A stretch of DNA of 64,000 bases from Cristatella mucedo (GCA_009760855.2 WPIO01000053.1:2375501-2439500); one strand, 5' to 3'. Shown: positions 45,601 to 62,100, counted from the stretch's first letter. Made by a program: numbers and translations. The notes: a model not told the origin generated them from the letters alone.

Positions 45601-48600
45601 TGGATTAGGAAAATATTTAATTAAAATATTTCTTACAATAGCAATAACAAAACCATTAATATTTAACCAAAAGTGAGTAGTGGCAAGTTTCTCATCTAAA
45701 TGAACACTAAAGCCTTTATCTATTTTTACATTGCATTTACCTTACAATAAATCTCTAGCAAGTAAACAAGAAATTAAACAAGATCCAACTATTCTTCTAC
45801 TAGAAAATTCTTCAGCAATAGTTTCTAGAGTTTTCCTAATTTCACCACCTAGTTTTATGTAAGGATAAGTCATAATTACTTATAAAAGAAGATTCAATCT
45901 CTCCCTCACGCCGTGAAAATGAACTTATTTCAGACATCTTATAATATATAAATATTTTTCTTTAAATCAAATTTAGAAACTCTGAAAAAAATTGTTTACT
46001 ATAATATATAATAACTAAAATTTTGGAATGTAGTCTATTGTTTTCCATCGTGCCGAAGCAACGCCTGTTGGAGTGGGATTTGATTTTTCTTTTTCGGACA
46101 CTGACACTCAGGAGGGCCACTTCAAGAGGAGACCGAGCGATAGTGAGGTCGAATTTTGGAGTGTGCTCGATTGAGGGTCAGGGTGCGAAATGGAAAAATC
46201 GCATACTACTCGGCTTCGCAGTCGGACAGAGCAGGCCGTCGCAAACGTAACGACGCTAACGTCAGCCGAAACGCAACCAATACTGGCGAAGCCCTGGGCC
46301 ATGGAGCTGTAGCCGAGTTCCAGGGGTCAGAGGTCATTTCCCGCCAATTAACCCCCCCCCCATGCTCAGGCCGCGCCGTCGCTCGCCATGCCGCTGAGCT
46401 AGAGTAAGATGAGCGGTCGTCAGGTTAGACCTCTTTATAATATCGCTTGCACCAACAACAACAGGGAAACTAAGCAAGTCTACAGGGGGATTCTACACAA
46501 GGTAAATTATAGGAGCACGAGATGACGCCGCAAGAGAGCGAACGAACGTGTCTGTTGCTAAGTCGGCTTCCACAGTCCCGCGGTTGCACCGACTCCGTCC
46601 CAACAGTACAAGCAAGCGTACGCCGTCAAAGATCCGGCTAGCTGAGTAACAGTTTGGATAGTCGGTGTCGACGTATACCATAGTCGAGAGCTTCCGCCGA
46701 AAGACGCCAGCTTACGGGGGGGGGGGCACGAACACGCTACAGGGGAAACGCGGAATATACAAGCCGTAACGACGAGCGTGCTATACGGCTCAGCTCGGGC
46801 CTTGGGTACTCGTCGCCTTGCATGCGTGGCCGCATTGCCGGAGCGCGCCTGCACCCGTCCGGGTGCATAACTTGGCGAGACCGGGGGCGTGCAAGACCGC
46901 GACTTATTCGGTCAACATCCGTAACCCAAGAGCGTCGGTGACATCTCCTCACCACACATCCGGCCATGCCCATAGGTTAGGCCCCGGCCTAGCCGGTGAC
47001 CCTTATCTATACATATACTTATCTATCAACACAGCCGTCACGTACCAGCCACGCGAGCTTGGCCTGGGCACAGAGCAACACGCTAGCGACCAGTCGGCGA
47101 CGCACGCATGTACGAGGCCGTAGTCTAAAAATAGCGGAACGCAGCAGCAACAAAGAGCGCACTTGACCTTTGGATAGCAAGTCCATTTGACCTTTGGATA
47201 GCTAGTCCGCATCCGCAGCCTGGAGAGGTCCTTCATTCGACGGCCGAGGAGAGACGCCGGTGCTCAAAAGTAGCCGTTACGTAACCTGCTCTCTCGTACA
47301 CTGAGGTGGCCTAGAGGACAATTAAGTGAATCTGCCGAGACATCAATGCCCTGCTTATTTCGTGGCATCGGCTGTCGTGCAGCATTGATTCATGACTATC
47401 GCATATTTAGTTTCATATATATTTCATATATCGAAACCGCACACCATTCTAGTCAGTTCCAGTCTGGCTTTACAGCTAATCACTCCACAGATTCAGCATT
47501 GCTTAGGGCATACAACGACCTACTTAGGAACGCAGACACGGGTAGTGTCTCTGCTTGATCTTTCGACAGCTTTTGATACCATCGATCACAAAGTTCTTCT
47601 AGAGCGCCTCTCATCTCGCCTGGGCATCACTGGCACTGCTCTGCAGTGGTTCAGGTCCTATCTCAGTGGGAGAATCCAGAGTATTGACGTGAATGGACAC
47701 ATATCATTTGAATACCTCTGAAATATGGCGTACCTCGGGGCTCAGTGCTAGGTCCGATTCTTTTCACGGTTTATACTCTGCCTCTTGCTGATGTGATTGC
47801 CAAGCACAATCTAGGCTTTCACTTCTATGCGGATGACACTCAGTTGTACCTTTGCTTTGATCCCTCCCAGCCTTCGTGCACCTCAAATTCTCTAAACTCA
47901 CTTGCTGCATGCATTGATGACATCCGCACATGAATGGCAGCAAATTTTCTAAAACTAAACGATGATAAAACTAGCTTACTAGTTATGGGCAAACCCAGTG
48001 TGATTCAGAGATTGGAAAGGCTGACTCTCAAAATTGGCTGTGCCAGCATATCTCCGGTTGAATTAGCTCGAAATCTAGGTGTCATATTCCAAAGCGACCT
48101 CTTGTTAGACGACCATATCAGCTCCACGGTCAAATCCGGCTATTTTCAGCTTCCTAACATTGCTAAAATTCAGGCTTGCGTAGATAATGATACCACGTCC
48201 AAGTTGGTCCGTGCATTCGTGACATCTCGTCTCCACTTCTGCAACTCACTGCTTAGTGGCCTACCAGCATGTGCGATCAGGCGATTGCAGCAGGTGCAAA
48301 TCTCGGCAGCTAGACTTGTCTGTCGTGAGCGTCGCAGTTGCCACATTACTCCACTTGTCGCCGACCTGCACTGGCTACCAGTCAAGCAACGGATTGACTT
48401 CAAGGTTTTGTCGCTCACTTTTAGGTCCCTTCATTCTATGGCTCCAGACTATCTCTCAGATATACTCCCCCATCAGGCCAAGCATCGTACCACCCCCGCT
48501 TTTCGGAATCCAACAGTCTAGAAATACCTCGTACAAACCTCAAATCCTTTGGAGACCGTGCATTTAGTTCGTATGCTCCCAAAGCCTGGAACTCCCTCTC

Positions 48601-50356
48601 GACCTGCGTCAGAACATCCCCTGACCTGACCACATTTAAAAGGAACTTAAAACACACACCTATTTAGGACAGCATTTAGTGGGTCCCTGTGATTCGTCCT
48701 TTATGTGCTTATGCGTGCTGACACTGTGCATGCTGCAACTAACCACATTTGCATGCTGACCCTGCGCATGTCACCCCTAACCATATTATTCATTTTGTTT
48801 GTTTTTCAGCATGATTTTACTTACCATTCAATTGCATTTCTCTTTGCAGAAAATGTAAAGTGCCTACAAAGAGATTAAGTTCTCTGGGGGCGCTTTATCA
48901 AGTGCATTATTATTATTATTATAATTAGTTCACAGTCGTTATAATTCAGGAGCCGCGAGTAGTGAATGTCAGTCTAGCTGCTGATTTAGCGAAGCCGTGA
49001 TGCGAAGTCAGCCCTTGCCAGCGGCAGGCCAGCGGTACCAAACCTCAAGCTGCGCCTGGACCACTGCCACTGGGCGTGGACCACCAGCTGGTCCTGGACC
49101 ACTGGATGGGTCTGGACCACTAGCTGGACCTGGACCCCTGGCTGCGCCTGCACCACTGGCGCTGGACCGAGAACACTGGCTGGGCCCGGACCTCTGGCTG
49201 GACCTGGATTACTGGCGCTGGGCCGAGAACATTGACTACACCTGGACCACTAGCTTGGCCTGGACCACTAGCCGGGTCCGGACCACTAGCTGGATCTGGA
49301 CCACTAGCTGAGTCAGCATTCTGGAGACTATTTGCATAGATAAGGAGATTTCGTGAGCGAAGCCGAAACAATGTCGTCTGTAGCTCGGACTTATAAAAAA
49401 TAGCCACTTTTCATAGCATATTATCATGCGTATCGCTGTTGAAAAGTACCGAACTACGCTGATAAATGTGCGATTTGAATTAGAATGCGACTGCGCCGCT
49501 GGCACGACATTCTTTGAATAAACACGGAGCCTCGTTGTCTATCATGAGGAATTTAAACTGCTGTCACGCCCCGCTTCGTCCGAATATGGCCGTTGGTTCG
49601 AAGTTCAACAGTGCCCGGCCGCTGGCTGGGTCAGACCAACGGAGGCCATTTGCATAAGAATGCGAAAGATGCTTTGCATGAACTTTGGGTCATTAACCCG
49701 TAGCATCGCTATCTATAATGAAGAAACTGAACCTCAGTTGCAAGCCACTTCGTATGGAAACAGCAGGTGGATCGCAGTATGAAAGTGCCAGTGGTGAAAG
49801 TGAAAGTGCCAGTGGCCACTGGCCGGGTATGAAAATGCACATTCGCATTTGCATGAAGTGTTGTAAGAAAAATCGGAGCGCCGTTTTCAATTGTGTAGAC
49901 ATATAACCGCGGCTGTACGCCACAGTTAGGTAATAGCAGGTGGATTGCAGTTCGAATGTGCCCAGCCACTAGCTGGGTTGAAAGTTCGATGGCCATTTAC
50001 CACGCTGGTTTGGCCCAGTAGTTAACGTGCTCGCCCAGACCGAGGTCAAGGTTAAGGTATCTGATGGCCGAGGTCGTGGGCTCGAGCCCTGTGGCATACG
50101 CGGGTCACCACCACGGGAGGGGATGTGGGTGTGGCCACGCCCGCAATGCTGTTTCAGCCCCAGCCGGACTCACTTCACTCCGTCCGGCCAACGGGCGCAC
50201 TGAGTACCACATTATTAGGCGCTGCAGTTGGACTGTGTCGGCTGACTTAGCTGGATTTAATTGCAACGGGTCAGCTGTGGTCGCCTGACCTGTTTGTTAG
50301 TCCTGCAGCGAGGAACTTTCTGCTTGTCCACCAGCCCGCGTGGACGCTATCCCCTC

Positions 50357-50388
<32 letters not shown>

Positions 50389-50398
50389 CCTCTCTCTA

Positions 50399-50453
<55 letters not shown>

Positions 50454-50506
50454 GTCTCTCTCTGTCTCTGTCTCTGTCTCTGTCTCTGTCTCTGTCTCTG
50501 TCTCTG

Positions 50507-50786
<280 letters not shown>

Positions 50787-53121
50787 CCCTTTCTTTCCTC
50801 TTCTCTCCGCGAGCACCGGCGCTGCTTCCACGACGGCTACCGCTTCATCCGTATGTATCTATTATTTTATTTTATTTTATTTTATATTATTATCCAGTAT
50901 AGTATTCTAGTATTATCCGTATGTATCTATTCATCCGCATGTACGCTCGCTCGCTTTCTCCCGTTTGCCTGCGCACTGTACAATACAGACGTCGTCGCCG
51001 TCGTCAGTACAACAACCGGCTTGTTGGGGCAACCTTCAACCTTCATTCTTCGTCGCACCACCATCTTGAGCACGAGCTCCTACAAATTGGTGACTCTTGC
51101 GATCGATTCGAACATGCAACCTCGCTCGATCGAAAACAACTCGACGCAATGACGCAACTCAGCAGCCGACCACCGACGACTCGACACCGAAACTCGGCGA
51201 CGAACCAGCCACGACCAACCGGTACGCCCTTCACTACTACGCCGCCACTCGGCGCTCGTCGGCAACGCTCCCCTCTATGTATGTGCTGTCGGCTACGTCT
51301 CAAAGCCGCCGCCGACCGGTCGCTGTTCGGCTCCGACTACGCCGCCACTGCTGTGCTGGTTGGAGACGCTTGCCTCATGTTAGCCAATGTAAAGCGCCCA
51401 GAAAGAGATAAAGTTCTCTGAGGGCGCTTTATCAAGTGCATTATCATTATTATTATTATCATTAACGTAGGTGCTGCGCGGCTACTACGTCGCCGCCTAC
51501 GGCTGCGGACCACTGGGCCTCGAACGACACGCTCAACCACGCTCGGCTTCATGATTGCCTCGACCGCGCTTGACGCTAATGTTCGTGAATACTTCGCCAT
51601 GTTTTTTTCCCGACGCTTGTCTCTCGCCGCTTGACTGGGGACCCTTTGTGGGAGTGGCGACGCCCGCAACGCTTTTCAGCCCCAACCGGACTCGTTCTTT
51701 TCCGCCTGGCCAACGGGCGCGCTGAGAGCCGCCACATTAGGCGCTGCAGTTGGACAGTACAGCATGTCTAAGCCGGATCTCATTGCGACGGGTCGGCTGT
51801 GGTCGTCTGACCCGCTAGTCCTGCGGCACTGAGCTTTCTGCCTGTCCACCGGCCTGTACGCACGCTATCCCTTATCTCTCCTCTTCCGCTCACTTTCTCT
51901 TCTCTCCGCTGTCGCTCCGGAGCGGCTTCCACGACGGCTCAGTACATCCGTATCCGTACGCTCGCACGTTTGCGTATGTACGTATGTATCGTATGTATAT
52001 TGTATCGGCATGTATCGTATACGTATGTACGTATGTATCGTATATGTACGGATACATCCGTATGCTATGTATCCGTATATGTACGGATACATCCGTATGC
52101 TAGCACGTTTGCGTTGCCTGCGTATAATGCAACACAGCCTTCGTCAGCAGTACACCAGCTAGCTTGTGGGGGGGGGGAGCACGGTTCATCTCCGTCGCGC
52201 TGCCATCGTTCGCTCAAAGCCCATTCTGCCACGCGCCGGTCTGCATGCAGTGCTATTGGTGCAAAGATGTTCGATATCGTCGGTGCCAGCTAGCCTGTCT
52301 TCTCAACTCACCTTCAGCGTTTCCGGGGTGTGCTCGAAGGGCGAGCCCGCTTCGCTGAAACCTTGACCTTGGCGGCAGTGAGCGGGTGTTCTCTGAGCTC
52401 GAAGCACCGCAGCCATGACTGAATCTTCCTCTCAGAACCCTGAGCTCACTTGCTAGATTATGTGCATGTCTAAAAGGAGATGTGTTGGCTGAACCAATTT
52501 TGAGCGCTGTTTTGTCATCATTCAATTTAAAAAAATGTGCTGCCATCTATGTGCGGATGTGATCAATACATGCAGCAAGGGAGTTGAGAGAATTTGACGT
52601 GATCGAGGCTGGTAGGGATCAAAGCAAAGTACAACTGAGTGTCATCCGCATAGAAGTGAAAGAATAGATTGTGCTTGGCAATCACATCGGCAAGAGGAAA
52701 AGTATAAACAGTGCAAAGAACTAGAGCAAGCCCGGAGCCCGGAGGTACCCCATATTTCAGAGGTACCTCGTATTATCTTTGTCCATTCACATCAATACCC
52801 TTAGCCATACTCTTGTCCATTCACATCAATACTGGAGTCTCCCACTGACATAGACCTCTACCACTGCAGAGCAGTGCCAGTGATGCCCAGGCGAGATGAG
52901 AGGCAGAGCAGTGCCAGTGACGCCCAGGCGAGATGAGAGGCGCTCAAGAAGAACTTGACGGTTGATAGTATCAAAAGCTGCCGAAAGATCGAGCAAAACA
53001 AGCCGAGATACTTTATCTAAATCTGCATTCCTAAGTAGGTCGTCGTACACGCGAAGCAATGCTGACTCTATGGAGTGATTAGCTATAAAACCAGACTGGC
53101 ACTTACTAGCAAGCTTTGAAG

Positions 53122-53161
<40 letters not shown>

Positions 53162-56100
53162 TCATTTTTATATCGCCCCAAGAGAACTTAATCTCTATTC
53201 AGTCGCTTCACATATGCCCTGGAGCTCGAGCACACGACCGCAGCCAGACCTTGGTTGGGGCGAGCACCTTAAACGCTGGACTAATCCAGCTCGGCGCATG
53301 AGTTCAGCAGGTCTGTCATAACTCGTTCCAGTGTCTTTGATTGAAGAACAGCCTTGATTTAAAAGTGCCTACTTAATAGTAATAAAATAAGAATACACTT
53401 GGTAAAGCACCCTCAGAGAACTCAATCTCTAGGCGCTGCACATTTGCTTCAAAGAAAACACGATATGAGTGGTATCATCCTTGATAAACGACATTAATAA
53501 CATGGTAAGGGGTGTCATACACAGAGTGAGTATGCAAGTTTCTGTGCGAGTGGATCATCAGATCCGAGAGCTGCGAGTGGAAGCGAGCTCATTTAGGAAA
53601 AGTTGCTGTGCTACAAATGCAGTGCTGCAGATCAAAGAAGAGAGCAAAATTTCGTCAATTTATTCGATTGCTCCTAGTTTTCCGGAATGCTGAGCGCACT
53701 TAGCCGGCTTCCGCTAAATCTCAAACTGTCCGTGTTTTTAGGTTCCTTCAATTGGCATGAAACAAATCGTAGAAGCGGGAGGGGGGAGGGCGAGGGGAGC
53801 TCGTGCTCCAACTGAAGTCAGATTCTCGCAAATTCTCAGTTTGAGCATGGTCGCGAGCGCTCCCGCCTGCCGCTGCTGGTCAATGCGACGAAGGTATCGA
53901 CAGCTCCGGACCCTCGGACGCTCCGAAGCTCAGACTTCGGAGGAGGAGGCGATGACGCCGAAGCTGCGACGGCGCCCAGCCCGACCCGACCCCACCCCCT
54001 CTTTGGCGGAACTCGAAGCCGCCGCCTCCAAGCCTCGGCTGTCCCGACTCGCTAGCTTCGGCCGAGTCGCTGCCGGCCTGAGGCCTGAGCGCCCGCTAGG
54101 AGGCGCTCGGCTCCTCCTCGGGTCGAGGCTGCTTCCGGCTGCAGCACGTGTCGGCATGGCACGGCATCTCGGGTCCGCACTCGAGCGCGCAGCTTCGGCC
54201 GCGTCTCTTCACGTGCAGCTGAAAGAAAAGAGGATCGGCGGGCGAGCGAAACGTCATCGCTCGCCCGCTCGCTCGCTCTCTCCGAAGAGCGGAGAGAGCG
54301 AGCAGCAAGCGCTCGTCGGGCGGTCGTCGGGTGCTCGTCTCGCGGTATTGGCTCATGGCGATATGAGAACAGGCAGACGGCGGGCTTTACCGAGCAATGC
54401 GTTGTAGGCGTATGGGGCAATGCATACTGGGCAGTGCATTATGGGCGTATGGGGCAATGCATACTGGGCAGTGCATTGTGGGCGTATTGGGCAGTGCATT
54501 GTGAGCGTATGGGGGCAATGCATAGTGAGATTCGGCGAGCTCAAACGGCAGCCGAAGCCCATTTGGCAGCATTATGAGAAGAATTGAGCAGATTGCATTC
54601 AACATTCATTGGCATGTCGCAATCTTCTTTTGAGGCGCTTACTCGGGCTACTGTTGAGCGAGATCTCATCGCAAATAGAATGCATTCCTCTGCTGATTCA
54701 AAGTTTAATTGGCGGAAGGAAGACCTTCGTGGCTACGCCCTACCCCTTTTTTCGGGACTCACTAGCTGGCTTTCACGATCTGGGTCGTGAAATGTAAGCA
54801 CCCTCCCCAGCCATCTTCCCCCAGTGGTGTTTTTAAGACCTAATGGTCACTAAGACCCAGCGGAGCTTTTAAGTTGATATCCTTCGCTGCATCCTTCACT
54901 CTCGGTATATTTGAAGTGCTCTGATAGAAATTAGGGTGCAATAGAAAATTAACATAGTTTTATTATTATCATAAACATATTTTCGGTGCTTGAGTTGAAA
55001 CAGGGAGAAAGCGAAGCGATATTTTAGTAAGCTGGCTTAGGATAGACACTCGGACTGCGTGATAGACTCGGTTGTAAGTTTCTAAAATGCGCCAACGATA
55101 AATGGAGGCAATCGTGGAGACGGCGGCTACGCTTTAGCGGAATTCTGCATAAGACGCGCCGCAGCGGTGAACCAGTGGTCGCGATGTAGCTGATTTCGCA
55201 GCCATATGCATTCATTCCCGACATGTTAGAAAACTTTTGAATTTGGAAATCATATGCACTCATTCAAACGTGTAGTCTTGCAGCCATTGAATCGAATTCA
55301 ACATCCATTCAAATTCCCTTGACGTTTGCTTCTGCTTTAAGTCGGACACTCGGTACGTATGACTTGTGTGCATGCACATAAATGCGCGAACGTGCACTCC
55401 AAATGGACTGCACATGCATCATATTGTATGCAGCGCGAGGATGGTTTAGAAAGACACTGGCCCTCATGAAGGATGGAACGAAGTTATGTATTCGGCTAAA
55501 ACTTTAACCGCCGAACCACTTTCGGTGGCCATAGGTACTGGCTGTGCTGCAATTGCTACCACGAAGGCACTACCGCTCTAAAGTTTAAAAAGCATCAAGC
55601 CAAATTACAATTACGAATAGTAGCAAACATTATTACCTCGCTGAACTCGGGTTGTATAGTTACGTTATCGATACCACTCTCAGAGAAGTAATTTTTAACT
55701 CGTGGTGAAAGATGAAGGAAATCGTCCAGTTTGGCGATGGTGAGGTGGAGCGTTGCGACGTGGTGTCTTCCGGTCAGCTGCCACACATGCAGCTCATGGA
55801 CATCCAATACTCCATCCATCTAAAACAGACAGGAGGATATCTGCTTCAGCCAGTCCAGCGACTCAGACGATGACGATGAGTCGTAAAAGCCCCGCTTACA
55901 GCCCGGGGATTAAGGCGCGTGCATTCCTGCACATTGACAAGATCTAGAGCATTAATCTATGCCATTTAAGCCGTCGGAACCTGCTGCTGTGACTGATAAA
56001 TTGAATTCTTTTCTTTCCGACATTAGACTCTGGATTCGGCAAATTTTCTCCGACTAAACGACAATAAAACAACACTGCTACTCGTAGGACACCCCAAAAG

Positions 56101-59100
56101 AATGACTGGACTTGAAGACTTGACTCTTCTAGTAGGTGATGCTACCGTGCGATTCTTCTAGTGGGCGATGCTACCGCCACGTGCTCGGAATTTAGCTGTC
56201 GTTTTCGACAGCTGCTGAAATTTTGAAAGCTTCGTTAAGAAGACTACTTCCACAGCTGGCCATCACGTTCAATTCTTATCCAAGTTTAGGAACTGTCTTC
56301 TGCGATGTCATGCAAAAAATTATCTAACTACTTAGTTCTGTCTCAGCTAGATTATTGTAATTCCCTTTTGGCTGGGCCACCGAAAAAAGCCACTAGGCCA
56401 CTACAGCTGGAACTGCTGCACCAGTTTCAGCCTCCTCGTGCCATCACGTCATGTGTGAACAATAAATTAACTGTTTTATTCCTCCACTTACAGACCGCTG
56501 GCGATAGAAAAAATCCTAGTTGCTTAAACAGCCTCTTTTTGTATAGCGACAGAAGAGCCTTCACGGCTATCACCACCGCTTGCAGTGGTGATAAAGGATC
56601 GCCCACCGCAAGAATCGAACTCACGACCTCGGGACCGAGGTAATGAAAGCAACCGCCTTACCTAGTGTGCCATCACGGCGATAGACGATGTTGCTCTGCG
56701 GGTCCTAGACTGTGGAACTCACTTCCACGATTCTCGTACGACAACAACTCTCCTGCTGCTGGCTATGGCTCATCTTTTCCAGAAGTCCTAAATAGCTACT
56801 TCCATGTTACCCACTGTCTCAACTGCTCTCCTGACTCAGCTATGGTTCTCACTTTCTCTTTGTTTTGTGAGAAGAAGTCTGTCGGCTACCAAATGTGTAC
56901 CGATAGCCGCGTAGGCTTTGATTTCGCTATAGAAAACTCTCCTGCGTGACACACACATAATTTTTGTGGCTTTGTGAAATTACAGACGGAGAAAGACATA
57001 TAACAGCATGCTGAAATCCAAAATTGGAAGCTCAGAAAATTCCAGATTTTTGCACTGTTTCTGTCGAAGTTAAATGTTGGCACAATTTTTTAATTACAAT
57101 AATGCATTTCCTATCGTAACCTACGACTTTCATTGCAAGATTTTCCGAGGTTTCTGCATGCGATGTGGCTACATTAATAAGGTCTAGTCAAATGAGCTCG
57201 TCTCCTGAAGACCCTATGCCATCATCTCTGTGTTCTTTATTGGCAGACCAACTTAGCCCTGCCATAGTCGAGATTTTATTTCTTCTTTAGAAAATGGGTT
57301 CGTACCCAAGTTTTTTAAATCGGCAATCGTTAGACCCAATGTTAAAAAGCCTGGATTAGATACAGAGATCCTTGCAAACCATCGCCCAGTTTCCATTCTT
57401 CCTTTTTTGCCAAATATTCTTGAAAAAGTTGTCGCTAAGCAGCTGGTAGCACACATTAAAAATAAAGAAATGTCAGAAACCTTTTAATCGGGTTTCAAGA
57501 GGCAAAATTCCACTGAAACGGCTCTCCTACGTGTTACCAATGACATCCTATGCGGAAAAGATGACGGGAATGTCACTGCCCTAACTCTGCTAGATCTATC
57601 AGCTGCCTTCGACACCATTGATCACGATGTTCTACTTGAACGGCTGAGAACAGTGATCGGTCTGGCAGACGAGGCACTGGCGGGGTTTAAATCGTACTTA
57701 TCTGATAGTGTTCAGCCTTTGTCGTTTGGGGGTCAGGTATCACCCACGAGACCGGTCACCAACGGAGTCCCTCAAGGGTACGTCTTTGGTTCCTTGCTCT
57801 TATGTATTTATACTCAACCTCTGGAAAAAAGTGATTAAGGCCCATGGAATAGGATATCACTTTTATGCTGACGATACTCAGCTGTGTTTTCCATTCAAAC
57901 GTCGGAATCCTCTGCAGCAACTGATAAACTGAATGCTTGCCTTGCCGACGCCTTTTCTATACGGGATGTCGAAGCATTTCTTGAAACTAAATGATAATAA
58001 AACTGAACTGTTGTTCATCGGACACCCTAAGCGCGTGGCCAGATTAAAAGGCTTTGCTCTTCTACCAGGTGATGCTGCTGTGTGACCATCACCGAGCGCT
58101 CAAAATTTATGTGTCTTTTTCAACAGCTGCCTCAATTTCAAAAGCTTCATTCAGAAGACTGCTTCTGCAGCTTGCCATCACGTCCGATCCCTATCTAAGA
58201 TCAGGAGCTGTCTTCCATGCTGGCTCGCAAACAATTTAACTAGCTCCTTAGCTCAGACTCGGCTTGATTATTGTAATTCTTTTTTGACTAGGCTACCCAA
58301 AAAAAACAACTAGGCCACTGCAAATAGCAACTGCTATGAATATGGCTGCAAAGCTAGTTTTCAAGTCCCAGAGTTTGACCACGTGTCTCCTTTGCTAAAA
58401 GAGCTAATACGGCTGGCGGTTGATCAACTGATAAAGAGGAAAGTTCTTACTCTAACCCACAAGGCCTGTCACGGATTGGCTCCTGTACCTAGCCGAACTG
58501 CTGCACCGGTTTCAGCCTCCTCGTGCCCTCAGGTCCTGTATGGATAATAAATTAGCTGCTCCATTCCTCCGCTTAAAGACCGTTGGTGACGGAAGCTTGA
58601 ACTCAGCAGGTCCTAGACTGTGGAACTCGCTTCGACAATTCTTACGCAACGACAACTACTCTCCTGCTGCCGACTATTGCTCATCTTTTCCAGTGGTCCT
58701 GAGCTGCTACTTCCGTGCTACTCACTACCTCGACTGCTCTCTTGACTGTGCTATGCTTCCCACTTCCTCTGTGTTGCGTGAGATGAAATCTGTTGGCTAC
58801 CGAATGCGTACCGAAAGCCGCTTAGGCTGTGAGTGGGCTATGCAAACTCTCCTGCGTTAAGACCCATATTGTCTTTGTGGCTTTGTGGAGTTACAGATGG
58901 AGACATTAGGGGTCCTTGGTGAACCAATCTATTTCCATGGGATTGCAATTGATTAATTTTGTTACGATTGATGCATTATAATAATTCCATGTATAAAGAT
59001 TGCCAGTAGAGAGATTTGCAAAGCTTTGAGACCGCTTAATCACGTAGCTAAGTCTTAAATATCATAACTTTGAAAACTTATTTTTCTTACAGAAAAGTAG

Positions 59101-62100
59101 AGGCTAACGTCATAGTCACTCCATCACCCGAATCAGTGGCTCTTAAGACACCAGTTCAAAATTAATTTGATCGTCTCAAGTATTTTGAAGGTAATTAGCC
59201 GTACTCCATTGTTCTGCTAAATGTAGCCGTTCGCGAATAGTGCTTGTTGTCTATATAACAATTATAATAATAATATGATACATGCATTCGTGATACGAGA
59301 ACTTAATCTCAATCTCTACTCTGTCAAACATCTCGATGAAGAAAAACCAGCACCCTTTCGACGGCTAATGACTTTCACTTTATCAATCATGCAAAATCAA
59401 GCAAGTGTTAGTTACATCCCAGCCAGCAAAACTAAAGCAAACATGGCTATACTCGAGGCCACCCATTAATAAGACCTCTGGCTAGAAACGAACACTGAAT
59501 CTTGCACACGTACACATGCAAAACACACCGGAACAGACAGCTATGAGAGTGTCGCAGTAGCGAAGCTGGGAGAGCTAACCAGAACCGTGGATGCGTCTTT
59601 TGCTGAAGATGCAAGGTCATTTCAAGGTCATTAAAGGGAAATGGTAGATTCTCTCTGAGAAGGAACACACTCGAATCGCTCGACAAGCATCTAGAACCGC
59701 TCTATAAGCATGGTAGCTCTTCCCCATAAGTTTGGTGGCCACCTCGGGAAAGGCAATTGGTTATGTAAGGGAGGCTGACGGCTAATTTTCGGCAAAGGGT
59801 GCTCCAGCTAGAGGTTTAATTGGTTGGAGTCAGGGCAGCCTCAAAGTTTCTTTAGAAATGACCTTAAGCTATGACCTTGAAATTCAGCCCAATGGGAACT
59901 GACGTCAGCCCCACAGCTAACCTCCATGCCCCTGCATCGTGCCCTCACTAATGCGGCTAAAGGAAGTTAATACGTTCAAGCTATGAAAACCGGAAGCCTG
60001 CGCCGGTGACTTGTGCCGGCGTCAACCGGTAGCAGGCAGCAATATCTAGCAATATCGTGAATAGCCGCCTTGCAAGCATGTCAAAACAGGAATCGCCTCT
60101 ACTTTCGGCACAGGAAAATGGCCAAAACCGGGGCCCGATTCGACAAGAGTGATAATAATAATGCACTTGATAAAGCGCCCTCAGAGAACTCAGTCTCTTT
60201 CAAGGTGTTTTACATTGAGTACGATGTCCAAACAATGCTCACACATTTTCGACATAGCTATTAGGTTATTGCATTCGCTGTATTCATCGCTTCCGGCACC
60301 CAGTCCTGTCAATCGACCGCAGCTGGTGCATGACTCAGCGGCTCGGCTGGTTGATTGCTAAAGTCACTCGCTCCTTGTTAAGCACCGAATCGACTTTAAG
60401 ATACGCCCTCTGGTCTACAGGTCGCGTCGCTCGCTAGCACCCGCCTACAAGTCCTTGACCTGTTTGCTCTTCCGCTGCCGCTCTCGCCGTACCCAGTCCG
60501 CCGTATGTAGCCTCAGCATATACTTATCTTGCACTAAATTGAAATCTTTTGGCGATTCAGCCTTCAGCTCGCAAGCGCGAAAAGTCCGGAATTTGCTCCC
60601 AGAGGTGAGGTCACATGATGACCAGGTCGTGGGTTCGAATCTTTCAGCAGGCTTTCTCCTCGGGTGTTCAAGGTGCGAGCAGAGTGACGTGCCGCGGCTC
60701 ATCTTCTGCTGCTGCTATATAAATGACGCTATTTGATCAGCTAATCTTCACTTTTACTTTTGCCGTCACTAAATGCAATGACCTTGCATAATGCAAGTCT
60801 CAGCTGATGACGCATCTGTTCCTGTCAGCTGTCCTTTCACTCTAGCGAACTTTGTCTTTTATTGTCTCGGTATGCTTTGCATGCATACTCGGCATGATTC
60901 AATGCATGCTACTAGCCAATAGGTCTTATTAAACCGGCTGTCGTGAGTGTTGTCATGTTGTCCTGAGTCCTGAGTGAGTGGCGTTACATTTTTAAATTTC
61001 ATACGTTGTAGGTAACTATTACTAGGCTACTTAATCTATTTCGGGCAGTCATAAAGCATTTCTCTCAGGGCGTCATGTTAGAGAACTATTATTAACATTA
61101 TCATGAACATGAAAATATTTTTATTGTTATTATGCACGCTCTTTTATTTTCAAATTAAATGTTCCCTCATCTTCCACCCGCCCAAGTTTTGCTGGTATTT
61201 TCTAGTATTTATAATATCATTTTTTTAAATGGGCAGCAGCAGGTCTATGCAGCTCATAAGCATAGCTGTTAAAATAGTTTCTAGAGGACTCATGGTCTTA
61301 TAGCCTAGATGACAAATTTAGCATTGATTTCAATAGAGACAGGGATGAAAGAGGAGAGAGAACGAGAGCAGGACGACACGGAATTTTAGTGTAATGAGGG
61401 GATGAGTCCTTAATCCGTTCCATCTTACCAACGAAATTTTTTTTGAGATACCCTCTGATACATTGCAATTGGTATCAGTGGGAAGTATACCTATTTTCCA
61501 TCGACTAAGAAGATGTTGAAAGACTGTGGAGGTTTTAAAGACTTTGGGGTATCGATTCGTCATTTGACCATTTCTCGAGACAATCAAGCTTCGTCTTGGA
61601 TAAAATGGATTGACGAGACCCATAAAAATCCTCAAATGTCGAATGTTAGACAGACAATAGGTTCCAAATTAATTTTTAGCAGCTTTTCAATCAGCATTTC
61701 GGATTCCTTGCTTTTTTATGTCCGCCTTATACTAATGAGTGCTTGTTTGTGTAAGCATAGTTAGCTCTCTATCAAATGTGTCATCGACTTCAAAATATAC
61801 TCTCTGGCCTGCAGGTGGCTTCAATCGCTAGCCCCAGCCTACATATCCTTGACCTCCTTGCTCTTCCACTGTGCTCTCTGCCCGCTCTTCGGCTGCCAGT
61901 CCGTCTCTCCGCTCCTCGAGCTTAGTTGGAATCTTGTGGCGTTAGGAGAGCCGTCGAGGTAGTGAGTGAGTAGCATGGAAGTAGCAGCTCGGGGCCGCTG
62001 GAAAAGATGCGCCTTAGTAGGCAGCACGAGAGTAGCTGTCGTGGCGTAAGAATGGTACACGTGAGTTCCACAGTCTAGGACCCGAAAAAGCTTCTATCGC